From Paludibacteraceae bacterium (GTDB taxonomy: Bacteria; Bacteroidota; Bacteroidia; Bacteroidales; Paludibacteraceae), in NCBI GenBank assembly GCA_017444065.1, contig JAFSXJ010000038.1, positions 1 through 62,756 of the forward strand: a stretch of 62,756 nucleotides of DNA, given 5' to 3'. The translations under genes were made by a program, and so were the position numbers. Below the pieces are notes generated by a model, which saw only the letters and a program-made list of their open reading frames with translations, was not told where the DNA came from and searched no databases. Below, piece by piece: positions 34,261 to 43,016 of this stretch. Position 1 is the stretch's first letter, and every line of letters starts with the position of its first letter.

Positions 34261-34944
34261 ATGACCAAAACCAAGAACCGAAAACGCACAGGCTTACACC
34301 GCGAAGGACGTAGAATGCTGCTGATAGTGGCACTCGTGGTGTTCATAATCAATATAGCAGCATTCTTCTATTGGCCGCATTGGATATTCGCCACCACACT
34401 GGCATTGTCGGCTGTGGCACTGGTGTTCGTGGTGTATTTCTTCCGCGACCCTGTACGCATCCTGACTATTGACGACCCCAATTATCTTGTAGCGCCTGCT
34501 GATGGCAAGGTCGTGGTTATTGAGCCGGTCATGGAGAACGAGTATTTCCACGAAGAGCGCTTGCAGGTCAGCATCTTCATGTCACCATTCAATGTGCACG
34601 CCAACTGGTATCCCTGCGAAGGAACGATTCTCGTCTCCGAACACCAGTCGGGCAACCACAAAGCAGCGTGGCTGCCGAAGTCCTCGAACGAGAACGAACG
34701 TTCGCTCGTTGTCATCCGGACCAAGTCCAACGCCGTCATTGCAGTACGCCAGATAGCCGGTGCCATGGCACGACGTATTGTCACCTATGCACGTGCCGGC
34801 AAGGAGTGCCACCGCAACCAGCACATGGGATTCATCAAGTTAGGCTCACGTGTGGATATGTACCTGCCGCTTGACACCGAGATGCTCGTGGAGATGGGGG
34901 ACAATGTGCGTGGCAACGAGACGATTGTCGGCAAGCTTCATTAG
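34261..34944 (+). CDS. psd: Phosphatidylserine decarboxylase proenzyme
   Basis: Converts phosphatidylserine to phosphatidylethanolamine. 227 aa short form with two N-terminal hydrophobic segments (about residues 18-38, 41-60) and FFRDPVR. The conserved ISIFMSPFNVHANW contains His. The self-cleavage motif is KLGSRVDMYLP near residue 197, where Gly-Ser cleavage gives the pyruvoyl cofactor. The expected partner pssA is not adjacent; deoC follows. Confidence 0.92.
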   Translation: MTKTKNRKRTGLHREGRRMLLIVALVVFIINIAAFFYWPHWIFATTLALSAVALVFVVYFFRDPVRILTIDDPNYLVAPADGKVVVIEPVMENEYFHEERLQVSIFMSPFNVHANWYPCEGTILVSEHQSGNHKAAWLPKSSNENERSLVVIRTKSNAVIAVRQIAGAMARRIVTYARAGKECHRNQHMGFIKLGSRVDMYLPLDTEMLVEMGDNVRGNETIVGKLH

Positions 34945-34994
34945 CAAATCATTAGTAGAGCAGGGACATTTAGTAGAAATTATTAACTCTAAAC

Positions 34995-35891
34995 ATGGAA
35001 GATATGAACAAGTTTGAAGAACTCTTTGCGCAATACCCATTTGCGCTCAGCGACGAGCAAGTGAAGCAGCAAACTGCCGATATTATCGCCAAGCATGCTG
35101 CTGAGAACAACAACGCCGAGGTGTGGAAACAGTGTCTCCACCAGATTGACCTCACCACGCTCATGGGTGACGATACGGATGCACGTGTGGAGAAGATGGC
35201 TGCTTGCGTCAACTATTTCGGCGAGCACTATCCTGAACTGAAGGATTACAATGTAGCCTCTATCTGCGTTTATCCGGCTCTCGTGCCTGTTGTGAAGGCA
35301 AACCTCAAAGCTCCGGGCGTAGGTATCACCTCTGTAGTGGGCGGCTTCCCTGCTGCACAGACGTTCATCGAGATCAAGGTGGCTGAGGTCGCTATGGCTG
35401 TACAAGCCGGTGCAACGGAGTGCGACATGGTTCTTTCGCAGGGCAAGTTCCTGGAAGGCAAGTATCAGGAGTGCTTCGATGAGATAGCCGAGCAGAAAGC
35501 CGCTGCCAAGGACGCACACTTCAAAGTTATCCTCGAGACGGGTGCACTCAAGACCGCCGAGAACATCTGGAAAGCCTCCATCCTCGCAATGGCAGCAGGT
35601 GCGGATTTCATCAAGACCTCTACCGGCAAGATCAGTGTCAACGCTACACCCGAAGCCACGTTCATCATGTGTAAGGCTATCAAGGCGTGGAAAGAGAAAA
35701 CCGGTCAGAAGGTTTGCTACAAACCCGCCGGAGGCGTCTCAACCACCGATGAGGCTGTAGCTCACTACACGCTGGTGAAGGAAATCCTTGGTGAGGACTG
35801 GCTGAACAATCGTTCCTTCCGCTTCGGTGCCAGCCGTCTGGCTAACAACCTGCTTACTTCGATCATGGGCAGCGAACAGAAATACTTCTAA
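34995..35891 (+). CDS. deoC: Deoxyribose-phosphate aldolase
   Basis: Cleaves 2-deoxyribose-5-phosphate to glyceraldehyde-3-phosphate and acetaldehyde. 298 aa, the long Bacteroidota form. IDLTTLMGDD is near residue 50, VVGGFPAAQTF near 115, the Schiff-base lysine is in DFIKTSTGK near 203, and KPAGGVSTTDEA near 242. An ATG at 35004 is an alternative start. Standalone between psd and the NfnAB-like gene, both gaps containing repeat-like sequence. Confidence 0.93.
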   Translation: MEDMNKFEELFAQYPFALSDEQVKQQTADIIAKHAAENNNAEVWKQCLHQIDLTTLMGDDTDARVEKMAACVNYFGEHYPELKDYNVASICVYPALVPVVKANLKAPGVGITSVVGGFPAAQTFIEIKVAEVAMAVQAGATECDMVLSQGKFLEGKYQECFDEIAEQKAAAKDAHFKVILETGALKTAENIWKASILAMAAGADFIKTSTGKISVNATPEATFIMCKAIKAWKEKTGQKVCYKPAGGVSTTDEAVAHYTLVKEILGEDWLNNRSFRFGASRLANNLLTSIMGSEQKYF

Positions 35892-35992
35892 TCAGACCGC
35901 ACCTGCGGTGCTGAAAGAGAAAAGACCGTTTTACTGAAAGAGCAAAGACTAATTAGGCTTTTATCTTTTTTCTTTCTACTATTGACTAACAA

Positions 35993-38239
35993 ATGAACAA
36001 GATTATTTCCAAGCGTTTCTTTTCTGACAATGTAGCGGAACTCGTAGTGGAGGCTCCGCTCATTGCCAGGAGTCGTCGTGCCGGACACTTCGTCATCATC
36101 CGTGTGGATAAGAACTCCGAGCGCATGCCGCTCACTATTGCCGATGCGGATACCGAGGCCGGTACAATCACCCTTGTCGTACAACGTATAGGCGTCAGCA
36201 GTGCCAAACTTTGTGCTATGAATGCGGGCGACTGCCTTGCTGACATCGTCGGCCCGTTGGGGCAGGCGACACGTATTGAGAAGTATGGTACGGTTGTCTG
36301 TGCCTGCGGTGGCGTAGGTGCTGCGCCGATGCTGCCTATCGCCCAGGCACTCAAGCGTGCAGGCAACAAGGTAATCACTGTGCTTGCCGCACGAAACAAA
36401 GACCTGATTATCCTACACGACGAACTGTCCGCCACCTCCGATGAGGTCATTGTTATGACTGATGACGGCTCGATGGGTACGCAAGGTTTGGTAACGCAAG
36501 GAATAGAGATGGTCGTTCAGCGCGAGCATGTTGACAAGTGCATCACCATCGGTCCGGCTATCATGATGAAGTTCGTCGCGCTCACAACGAAGAAGTACGA
36601 CATCCCTACCGAAGCCTCGCTCAATACGATTATGGTGGATGGTACGGGTATGTGCGGCGCGTGCCGTGTGACCGTTGGAGGACAGACGAAGTTCGTCTGT
36701 GTCGATGGTCCCGAGTTCGATGCCCATCAGGTGGATTTCGACGAGATGCTTTCACGCCTTAAGTCCTACCGTCCCGAAGAGGCGGCAGCCTATGAGCAGT
36801 ACATGAAAGCCGCGCAACCCCTCACCGCGAAAGAACGCGCGGCTATACCGCGCGTCGTGATGCCCGAACTGCCACCGCTGGAGCGCGTCAAATACCTGCA
36901 CAAGGAGGTAAACCTCGGTCTTACTGCCGAGCAGGCACTCACGGAAAGTCACCGTTGCCTGAGTTGCAAGAATCCCGGCTGCGTCAAGGGCTGCCCGGTG
37001 AACATCGACATTCCGGCATTCATCAAGCAGATTGAACTCGGCGACATACAGAAGGCTTCGGATATCATCCATGATGCCAGTTCGCTGCCTGCCGTGTGCG
37101 GCCGCGTATGTCCGCAGGAGAAGCAGTGCGAGGCGCAGTGTATCCATCTGAAGATGGGACACAAGCCTGTCGCCATCGGCTACCTTGAGCGTTACGTCGC
37201 CGACCATGCTCTGTCAGGCGCAGCCGATCCGTCAGCGCAGCGGTCTGTAGTCTGTCAGCGTAACGGTCTAAAGATTGCGGTTGTCGGCTCAGGTCCTGCC
37301 GGTCTGACTTTTGCGGGAGACATGGCTAAGTACGGCTATGATGTTACCGTGTTCGAAGCACTGCATGAGATTGGCGGCGTGCTCAAGTACGGCATACCAG
37401 AGTACCGTCTGCCGAACGCTATCGTGGACAAGGAGATTGACGGACTGCGTGCCTTGGGTGTGCAATTTGTTACGGACACCATCATCGGCAAGACTGTCAC
37501 TATTGATGATTTGCAGGCAGAAGGCTACAAGGCTGTGTTTGTTGCTTCTGGTGCCGGACTGCCACGGTTCATGGGTATCCCCGGCGAGAACCTCAACGGT
37601 GTCATGTCGTCGAACGAGTACCTGACCCGCGTCAACCTGATGGATGCCACCAATGCCGCTACGGACACGCCTGTACTGTACGGCAAGAACGTTCTCGTCA
37701 TAGGTGGCGGAAATACCGCCATGGATGCTGTACGCACCGCCAAACGTCTGGGTGCTGAGCACGCCATCATCGTCTATCGCCGCAGCGAGGACGAGATGCC
37801 CGCGCGTCGTGAGGAGGTTGAGCACGCCAAAGCCGAAGGTATCGAATTCATGACGCTCCATAACCCGCTGTCCTATCAGGCTGATGAGAACGGTCGTGTG
37901 GCTGAGGCTACTCTGCAGGTCATGACGCTTGGCGAGCCCGATGAGAGCGGAAGACGCTCGCCTGTGCCTGTTGAAGGCAAGACGGTCACTATGCCTGCTG
38001 ATATGGTTGTGGTGGCTGTAGGCGTTTCGCCCAACCCGATAATCCCGAAGAGCGTGGCTGGTCTGGAGGTGTCGCGCAAAGGCACAATCGTTGTGGATGA
38101 CAATATGCGCTCGTCGCTGCCTATATTATACGCCGGCGGCGATATAGTTCGGGGAGGTGCAACGGTTATCCTTGCCATGAGCGACGGCCGCAAGGCAGCC
38201 GCCGCGATGCATGAGGCACTTATTACTGAATATCAGTAA
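35993..38239 (+). CDS. NfnAB-type fusion: ferredoxin-NADP reductase subunit + glutamate-synthase-like subunit
   Basis: 748 aa. Residues 1-~275 are a ferredoxin-NADP/dihydroorotate-dehydrogenase-B-type FAD/NAD domain with a [2Fe-2S] cysteine cluster (GMCGACRVTVGG...FVCVDGPEF). Residues ~290-748 are a GltD-like flavoprotein with two cysteine groups for [4Fe-4S] clusters (CLSCKNPGCVKGCP; CGRVCPQEKQCEAQC), FAD loop GSGPAGLTFAGD and NADPH loop GGGNTAMDAVRTAKRLGA. This corresponds to the two subunits of NADH-dependent ferredoxin:NADP oxidoreductase (NfnA+NfnB, formerly SudAB) in one chain. It overlaps the convergent next gene by 17 nt. Confidence 0.88.
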   Translation: MNKIISKRFFSDNVAELVVEAPLIARSRRAGHFVIIRVDKNSERMPLTIADADTEAGTITLVVQRIGVSSAKLCAMNAGDCLADIVGPLGQATRIEKYGTVVCACGGVGAAPMLPIAQALKRAGNKVITVLAARNKDLIILHDELSATSDEVIVMTDDGSMGTQGLVTQGIEMVVQREHVDKCITIGPAIMMKFVALTTKKYDIPTEASLNTIMVDGTGMCGACRVTVGGQTKFVCVDGPEFDAHQVDFDEMLSRLKSYRPEEAAAYEQYMKAAQPLTAKERAAIPRVVMPELPPLERVKYLHKEVNLGLTAEQALTESHRCLSCKNPGCVKGCPVNIDIPAFIKQIELGDIQKASDIIHDASSLPAVCGRVCPQEKQCEAQCIHLKMGHKPVAIGYLERYVADHALSGAADPSAQRSVVCQRNGLKIAVVGSGPAGLTFAGDMAKYGYDVTVFEALHEIGGVLKYGIPEYRLPNAIVDKEIDGLRALGVQFVTDTIIGKTVTIDDLQAEGYKAVFVASGAGLPRFMGIPGENLNGVMSSNEYLTRVNLMDATNAATDTPVLYGKNVLVIGGGNTAMDAVRTAKRLGAEHAIIVYRRSEDEMPARREEVEHAKAEGIEFMTLHNPLSYQADENGRVAEATLQVMTLGEPDESGRRSPVPVEGKTVTMPADMVVVAVGVSPNPIIPKSVAGLEVSRKGTIVVDDNMRSSLPILYAGGDIVRGGATVILAMSDGRKAAAAMHEALITEYQ

Positions 38240-38999
38240 TATCCGGGACATGAGACTGCTTCTTAACCAACCGCACTGAACGGCCGTACGCGCGGCTGTT
38301 CGGTGCTATGCTGAACTTGTCGGGCTCAAATCCGAACCGCCATGCCTCCTCTGCATCTTTCGGTGTAGATGACCAATAATTACCGAATTTGCCGACCTGC
38401 CCGATCTTACCGCTATAGTTACGGTAACCGGCAGCAGGGAAGAATATAACAGTCCCATTCGGTCCGGTTACCCGATAGCCGTTATCCGCCCACTGCCATT
38501 CGCAGTATTTCTTAAGTTCTTTCCACTGCTTGACCGATGGAAGTTCTCTCTTATATTTCTTTTTAGCCGTGTTGTAGTCAATCAGCCCTTCTTCGTTACT
38601 TGATTTCCAAAGAGTCCCACTCGGCAGTCCCAAGTCAACGAATACGTTTTCCGCCACAACGGGCTTTTCCTCAACAGCAGACAATGTATCAACCTGAGTT
38701 TGGGTTTCCTTAGCTTTCGGCTCTTGGGCCTTCGCTTCCTGTTTTTTTGGTGCAGGACTGGCGGTTTGTTCGGATGCCTGCTCTTCTGAAATTTGAGCTT
38801 CCGCAATCGGCTGAACTTCCGTTGCCGGTTGGATTTTCTCATCGTCCAGACGAGAGTCCAGCATCATCACGCCTATGGCCTGCATCAACTCGTCACGCAA
38901 GTAGTTGCGCTTCAGGATAAGCAAACTTAAGACTGTGGTTGAGATACTGAACAGTAAAGTAACAATAACTAAAGCTGTCAGGAGTTTTTGATTCTTCAT
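38223..38999 (-). CDS. Membrane-anchored protein with Fibrobacter-type (FISUMP) domain
   Basis: 258 aa. One N-terminal membrane segment (about residues 7-30), then a Glu/Lys/Pro/Ala-rich linker (about 50-110). The C-terminal domain with VDLGLPSGTLWKSSNEEGLIDY, FFPAAGYRNYSG, GNYWSSTP and RSVRLV matches the Fibrobacter succinogenes major paralogous (FISUMP) domain, seen on many Bacteroidota surface or periplasmic proteins. Role unknown. Its 3' end overlaps the convergent NfnAB-like gene. Confidence 0.78.
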   Translation of the reverse strand: MKNQKLLTALVIVTLLFSISTTVLSLLILKRNYLRDELMQAIGVMMLDSRLDDEKIQPATEVQPIAEAQISEEQASEQTASPAPKKQEAKAQEPKAKETQTQVDTLSAVEEKPVVAENVFVDLGLPSGTLWKSSNEEGLIDYNTAKKKYKRELPSVKQWKELKKYCEWQWADNGYRVTGPNGTVIFFPAAGYRNYSGKIGQVGKFGNYWSSTPKDAEEAWRFGFEPDKFSIAPNSRAYGRSVRLVKKQSHVPDITDIQ

Positions 39000-39059
39000 T
39001 GTTGTATGTTTTTATGTGGTTAGGTATTCACCATTTTTATGCTTTACGTAAAAAACGTG

Positions 39060-39091
39060 CAAAGTTACAAATTTTTTTCTAAATTTGCAAA
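39060..39091 (-). promoter_or_regulatory. Promoter for the FISUMP protein gene
   Basis: Minus strand TTTG (39088-39091), 20 bp, TAACTTTG (39060-39067); 60 bp before the ATG. Confidence 0.8.
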
Positions 39092-39137
39092 TTTTATATC
39101 TCTTTTTATTCATAATTCGAAAAGAAAATACAATTTG

Positions 39138-39169
39138 CTTGCAAATATCAAAAATATTTTGTACCTTTG
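39138..39169 (+). promoter_or_regulatory. Promoter for panB
   Basis: TTG (39139-39141), 20 bp, TACCTTTG (39162-39169), 53 bp before the panB ATG at 39223. It lies inside the longer frame open from 39085, which rules that frame's upstream ATG out as the start. Confidence 0.78.
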
Positions 39170-39222
39170 CCAACCTGTTGGATAAAAGTTTCCCGGCAGA
39201 TGACCAAATAGTATATTTTTTC

Positions 39223-40038
39223 ATGTCAGTACATACACAAAATACACGTCTGACGACGACTAAGATCCGTCAGATGAAGCGTGACGGTGAGAAGATCACC
39301 ATGCTAACCTCCTACGACTTCACCCTTGCCCGTCTGGTTGATGAGGCGGGAGTGGATATACTTCTGGTAGGCGACAGTGCCTCGAACATTGTTTGCGGCA
39401 ACCAATATACGTTGCCCATCACCTTGGACGAGATGATCTTCCTGACCAAAGGCGTTGTTCGTGCCGCATGTCGCGCGCTGGTGATTTGCGACATGCCATT
39501 CGGCTCGTATCAGGTGAATGATGACGAGGCAGTGCATAACGCCATCCGCATCCTCAAGGAGAGCGGTGCCGATGGTGTGAAACTGGAAGGCGGTCAGGAG
39601 ATAGCCGATGCCATCCGCCGCATGGTTCAGGCCGGCGTGCCCGTATGCGGTCATCTGGGTCTCACGCCGCAGAGCGTTAATCAGTTCGGCGGTTACGGTC
39701 TGCGTGCAAAAGAAGAAGCCGAAGCAGAAAAACTGCTGGCAGATGCCAAGGCATTGGACGAAGCGGGCTGCTTCTGCATTGTGCTGGAAAAGATTCCCGC
39801 CGCGCTCGCCAAGCGTGTGACCGAGCAGGTCAGCTGCCCGACGATAGGCATCGGTGCCGGCAACGGCACGGACGGTCAAGTGCTCGTGCTACATGATATG
39901 CTTGGACTCAACCAGGGATTCAAGCCGAAGTTCCTGAGGCATTTCGCACATCTGGCGGAAGAGGTGAACAAGGCTGTCAACGGTTACGTGGCGGCAGTGA
40001 AGGACGAGTCGTTCCCGTCGGCGGAAGAGAGTTATTAA
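39223..40038 (+). CDS. panB: 3-methyl-2-oxobutanoate hydroxymethyltransferase
   Basis: First committed step of pantothenate synthesis, adding a hydroxymethyl group from methylene-THF to ketoisovalerate. 271 aa. [50 protein letters not shown] and [16 protein letters not shown] are the active-site and Mg-binding segments of the PanB TIM barrel. The start is set by the promoter at 39138-39169. panC and panD are not adjacent. Confidence 0.94.
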   Translation: MSVHTQNTRLTTTKIRQMKRDGEKITMLTSYDFTLARLVDEAGVDILLVGDSASNIVCGNQYTLPITLDEMIFLTKGVVRAACRALVICDMPFGSYQVNDDEAVHNAIRILKESGADGVKLEGGQEIADAIRRMVQAGVPVCGHLGLTPQSVNQFGGYGLRAKEEAEAEKLLADAKALDEAGCFCIVLEKIPAALAKRVTEQVSCPTIGIGAGNGTDGQVLVLHDMLGLNQGFKPKFLRHFAHLAEEVNKAVNGYVAAVKDESFPSAEESY

Positions 40039-40055
40039 CCATTAAATATTACCCT

Positions 40056-40607
40056 ATGAACAAGAAATTTATCTGCCCGATATGTGGTTATGTCCACGAG
40101 GGCACTGAGGCACCCGAGCGCTGCCCGCAATGCAAACAAATCGTCGAGTGGAAAATTGCTGACGAGAGTAAAGGACTATCATGGGCTTGTGAACATATTG
40201 TGGGCGTAGCCAAGGACATCACCGACCCGCTGATTCACGATGGTCTGCGCGCGCATTTCATGGGTGAGTGTACCGAAGTAGGTCAGTATCTGGCAATGGC
40301 TCGTCAGGCAGACCGTGAAGGCTATCCTGAGATTGCTGCCGCCTTCCGTCAGTACGCTTACGAAGAAGCCGACCATGCATCGAAGTTCGCCGAGCTGATT
40401 GGTGAACTTGTTTGGGACACCAAGACCAACCTTGAGAAACGTATGATGGCAGAAGCTGGTGCATGCGAGGATAAGTTCGCAATCGCCAAACGTGCGAAGG
40501 CACTTGATCTTGACGCTATCCACGACACCGTTCATGAGATGGCCAAGGACGAGGCAAGACACGGTGCAGGATTCCAAGGGCTGTACAACCGCTATTTCAA
40601 AAAGTGA
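40056..40607 (+). CDS. Rubrerythrin (reverse type, N-terminal rubredoxin domain)
   Basis: 183 aa non-haem diiron peroxidase that detoxifies H2O2 in anaerobes. The N-terminal rubredoxin-like Cys4 site ([10 protein letters not shown]...CPQCK) comes before the ferritin-like domain, the reverse of classical rubrerythrin. Diiron ligands are seen in [25 protein letters not shown] and DEARHGAGF. Fits an anaerobic host. 17 bp after panB. Confidence 0.88.
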   Translation: MNKKFICPICGYVHEGTEAPERCPQCKQIVEWKIADESKGLSWACEHIVGVAKDITDPLIHDGLRAHFMGECTEVGQYLAMARQADREGYPEIAAAFRQYAYEEADHASKFAELIGELVWDTKTNLEKRMMAEAGACEDKFAIAKRAKALDLDAIHDTVHEMAKDEARHGAGFQGLYNRYFKK

Positions 40608-40669
40608 TTGTTTAGGCGGAGCAGAAAAAGATGCCGATGTTCCCAACAAGACTCCGGTTTGCCTCCGAT

Positions 40670-40718
40670 TAGACCCCGACAAAACCCCGACAAACCCTCG
40701 ACAAAGTCGGACAAATTT
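40670..40718. repeat. Tandem 11-mer repeat (CCCCGACAAAA type)
   Basis: Three to four tandem copies of an 11-bp unit, consensus CCCCGACAAAA, between the rubrerythrin stop and the terminator. Same period as the AGTAGGG arrays though a different sequence. Confidence 0.65.
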
Positions 40719-40724
40719 TAACAC

Positions 40725-40756
40725 AAACAAGGCTCTCCAAAACGAGAGCCTTGTTT
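40725..40756. terminator. Bidirectional terminator, rubrerythrin / ssb
   Basis: Thirteen-bp perfect stem (AAACAAGGCTCTC with GAGAGCCTTGTTT, 40725-40737 and 40744-40756), 6-nt loop, between convergent genes. Both flanks are AT-rich. Confidence 0.8.
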
Positions 40757-40809
40757 GCATATTACGCGTACGCGGATATCGTACCGTAATATGTTTCGGG
40801 GGAAAGAGA

Positions 40810-41235
40810 TCAGAAGAGAATAGCCTCTTCCTGGTTGTCCTTGTTCTCAAATCCTCCGTCTTCCTCCTCATTGACATCATTGTGTTGCTGCTGATACTCT
40901 TGCGGGCGGTACAGGATCTGGATGTTCTCGGCAATCACCTCTGTTTTGCTACGGCGTTGACCTTCCTTCTCCCAAGTACGTGTCTGCAACTTCCCTTCCA
41001 CATACAACTTCATTCCTCTTCGGATGTTTCGTTCCGCCCATTCTGCCAAGTTGCGCCAAAGCACGATAGCGTGCCAGTCGGTCTTGTCGGGGACTTGTGT
41101 TCCGTTCTGCATCGTGTAGCCGCGTTCGGTAGTAGCCAGATTGAAATTAGCAATAGCCACGCCACGATCCAAATAACGGACCTCAGGGTCAGAACCGACG
41201 TTGCCAATCAGGATAACTTTATTGACTGAAGACAT
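40810..41235 (-). CDS. ssb: Single-stranded DNA-binding protein
   Basis: 141 aa OB-fold protein that coats ssDNA in replication and repair. MSSVNKVILIGNVGSDPEVRYL, NFNLATTERG and DWHAIVLWRNLAEWA are standard. The C-terminus is acidic (NEEEDGGFENKDNQEEAILF) and hydrophobic-ended, the partner-binding tip, though it ends AILF and not the E. coli DIPF. Its promoter is interlocked with that of the divergent neighbour. Confidence 0.93.
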   Translation of the reverse strand: MSSVNKVILIGNVGSDPEVRYLDRGVAIANFNLATTERGYTMQNGTQVPDKTDWHAIVLWRNLAEWAERNIRRGMKLYVEGKLQTRTWEKEGQRRSKTEVIAENIQILYRPQEYQQQHNDVNEEEDGGFENKDNQEEAILF

Positions 41236-41264
41236 AATAACGATAATTTAGTAAAAATTTTATG

Positions 41265-41312
41265 CAAAGTTACAAAAAAATTTGCATATATGCAAAAAAA
41301 ATCGTATCTTTG
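41265..41312. promoter_or_regulatory. Interlocked divergent promoters of ssb and the endonuclease/phosphatase gene
   Basis: The 16-bp palindrome TTTGCATATATGCAAA (41281-41296) holds both -33 elements. Plus strand: TTTG 41281-41284, 20 bp, TATCTTTG 41305-41312. Minus strand: TTTG 41293-41296, 20 bp, TAACTTTG 41265-41272. The two promoters share DNA and should exclude one another. Confidence 0.8.
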
Positions 41313-41346
41313 TATGTTTTTTTATGAAAAAATATCTATTCGCTAT

Positions 41347-42477
41347 ATGAAAAACATTCTTGCACCCATCTTAACTGCTTGTTTGGTGCTGTCCAGCCTT
41401 CCTCTGCAAGCCCAGAAAAGTTCTACCGGAGAAACAGACGCTCAAGATTACGTGGTCCGCTGTGTAGCCTTCTACAATCTGGAGAACCTGTTCGACACGA
41501 TTCACGATTTCTATGTGCTTAACAACGGGGATACCATCCACAAGAATGACTACGAGTATCTTCCCGACGGCGGAATGCACTGGACAGGTCTGAAGTACCG
41601 CCATAAACTGAAGAACATGGCATATGCCATTTCTCAGTTCGGTCTGGACAAGACGCCTTTAGGCGCATCGATAGTAGGCGTATGCGAGGTGGAGAACATC
41701 CGCTGCCTGCAGGACCTTGCCGACGAAATCGAGAAGCAGACCGGCAGGAAGTATATCCCCGTTCTGTTAGAGGGTCCTGACCGTCGTGGTGTGGATGTAG
41801 GTTACCTGTATGACCCGCGTTATTTTGTTCCGTCCGGCAAGCCCGTACCTTATACCTTGCATGCGCACTATTCGGATGGCGGCGTTGTTCGCAGCCGTTT
41901 CCAACTGCTGCTGTCCGGCTACCTGAAGGACGAGAACGGCCAGATAGTCCGCGACAAGCTGCATCTGATAGTCAACCACTGGCCATCGCGTTACGGTGGT
42001 GAAGAGAGTTCGCGTGCTACGCGTGACACGGCAGCGATGTTGTGCAAGCATATCGCTGACTCGCTTTATCTCAAAGACCCTAAGTCGAAACTGATTATCA
42101 TGGGTGACCTGAACGACGACCCGTTCAACCACTCCTGCGCGGAGATACTGGAGGCACGCATGAAACGTGAAGAGGTGACCCGTCAGGGTTTCTTCAACAC
42201 GATGTGGCTGCATCTGGAGCGCGGCAACGGCACGCTGATGTACAACGGCACGTGGGACTTGTTCGACCAGATCATCATCAGCGAGCCTCTGCTGAACGCT
42301 CCTCACGAGCGTACACAATGGACATACTGGAAATCCGAAGTGTTCAACAAGCCGTTCCTGACCGTACAGGAAGGCAAGGACAAGGGTGCTCCTCTTCGTA
42401 CGCACAAAGGCGGCGTATGGCAGGACGGCTACGGCGACCACTATCCCACGATGATTTATCTGATAAAGAATAAATAG
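41347..42477 (+). CDS. Secreted endonuclease/exonuclease/phosphatase family protein
   Basis: 376 aa with Sec signal peptide (MKNILAPILTACLVLSSLPLQAQ). The DNase I-like fold is shown by AFYNLENLFDT (Asn/Glu metal ligands), VGVCEVEN, LIVNHWPSRYGG (catalytic His) and IIMGDLNDDP (Asp/Asn), with the last His in YGDHYPTM. The family cleaves phosphodiesters of nucleic acids, phosphoinositides or other substrates; being exported, a scavenging nuclease or phosphatase is likely. The ATG at 41347 is chosen because the frame from 41290 overlaps the promoter. Confidence 0.85.
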   Translation: MKNILAPILTACLVLSSLPLQAQKSSTGETDAQDYVVRCVAFYNLENLFDTIHDFYVLNNGDTIHKNDYEYLPDGGMHWTGLKYRHKLKNMAYAISQFGLDKTPLGASIVGVCEVENIRCLQDLADEIEKQTGRKYIPVLLEGPDRRGVDVGYLYDPRYFVPSGKPVPYTLHAHYSDGGVVRSRFQLLLSGYLKDENGQIVRDKLHLIVNHWPSRYGGEESSRATRDTAAMLCKHIADSLYLKDPKSKLIIMGDLNDDPFNHSCAEILEARMKREEVTRQGFFNTMWLHLERGNGTLMYNGTWDLFDQIIISEPLLNAPHERTQWTYWKSEVFNKPFLTVQEGKDKGAPLRTHKGGVWQDGYGDHYPTMIYLIKNK

Positions 42478-42583
42478 GACCGCTACAAGGCACCCCATGC
42501 GAACAAGCACTTTGGGGACCCTGCAGCTGAAAGAGAAAAGACCGCAGCTATTGCTGCTAAAAGAGTAAAGAGTAAAGACGAAC

Positions 42584-42931
42584 ATGAATCAATGCCCATT
42601 GCATCACCGTACGGACGCTATCAAGCTGCGTAACTACGGGAGAATCCTTCAAGACCTGGTAGCCTACGCCACCACTATCACTGACGAACAGCAGCGCCGG
42701 GCTGCCACCATCTATATCGCTCGCTGCATGCGGCAGAAGAACCAAATCTGGAACAAGGATTTCGAGTCGGGCGTGCAACGTCTCAGAGAGGATATAGAAA
42801 CCCTGTCTGACGGTAAACTGTCAACCTCTTTCCCCGAGTTTACCGAGGCGATGGCTATCCATGCCGCTGCGTTTGAGAATGCGCAGAAGAAAGATATGCG
42901 CAACAAGACCGCACGCAAGATGAAGCGTTAA
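42584..42931 (+). CDS. Small DUF4290-like protein
   Basis: 115 aa, no signal or membrane segment. The segment LRNYGRILQDLVAYATTITDEQQRR resembles the start of DUF4290, a Bacteroidota family usually near 200 aa, so this would be a short version. The C-terminus is Lys-rich. Function unknown. It is preceded by a ~105-bp gap with a repeat-like CTGAAAGAGAAAAGACCG segment that also occurs at about 35911-35928, and followed by a bidirectional terminator. Confidence 0.6.
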   Translation: MNQCPLHHRTDAIKLRNYGRILQDLVAYATTITDEQQRRAATIYIARCMRQKNQIWNKDFESGVQRLREDIETLSDGKLSTSFPEFTEAMAIHAAAFENAQKKDMRNKTARKMKR

Positions 42932-42952
42932 TCCGTAACAGGTTACGAGACA

Positions 42953-42991
42953 AAAGAAAACGACACCGCATGTAGCGATGTCGTTTTCTTT
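42953..42991. terminator. Bidirectional terminator, 42584 gene / lipid-binding protein gene
   Basis: Thirteen-bp perfect stem (AAAGAAAACGACA with TGTCGTTTTCTTT, 42953-42965 and 42979-42991) with 13-nt loop between convergent genes; T-rich on the plus side and, through the A's, on the minus side. Confidence 0.85.
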
Positions 42992-43016
42992 GGATGCAGA
43001 AGTCTGCACGGAACGA

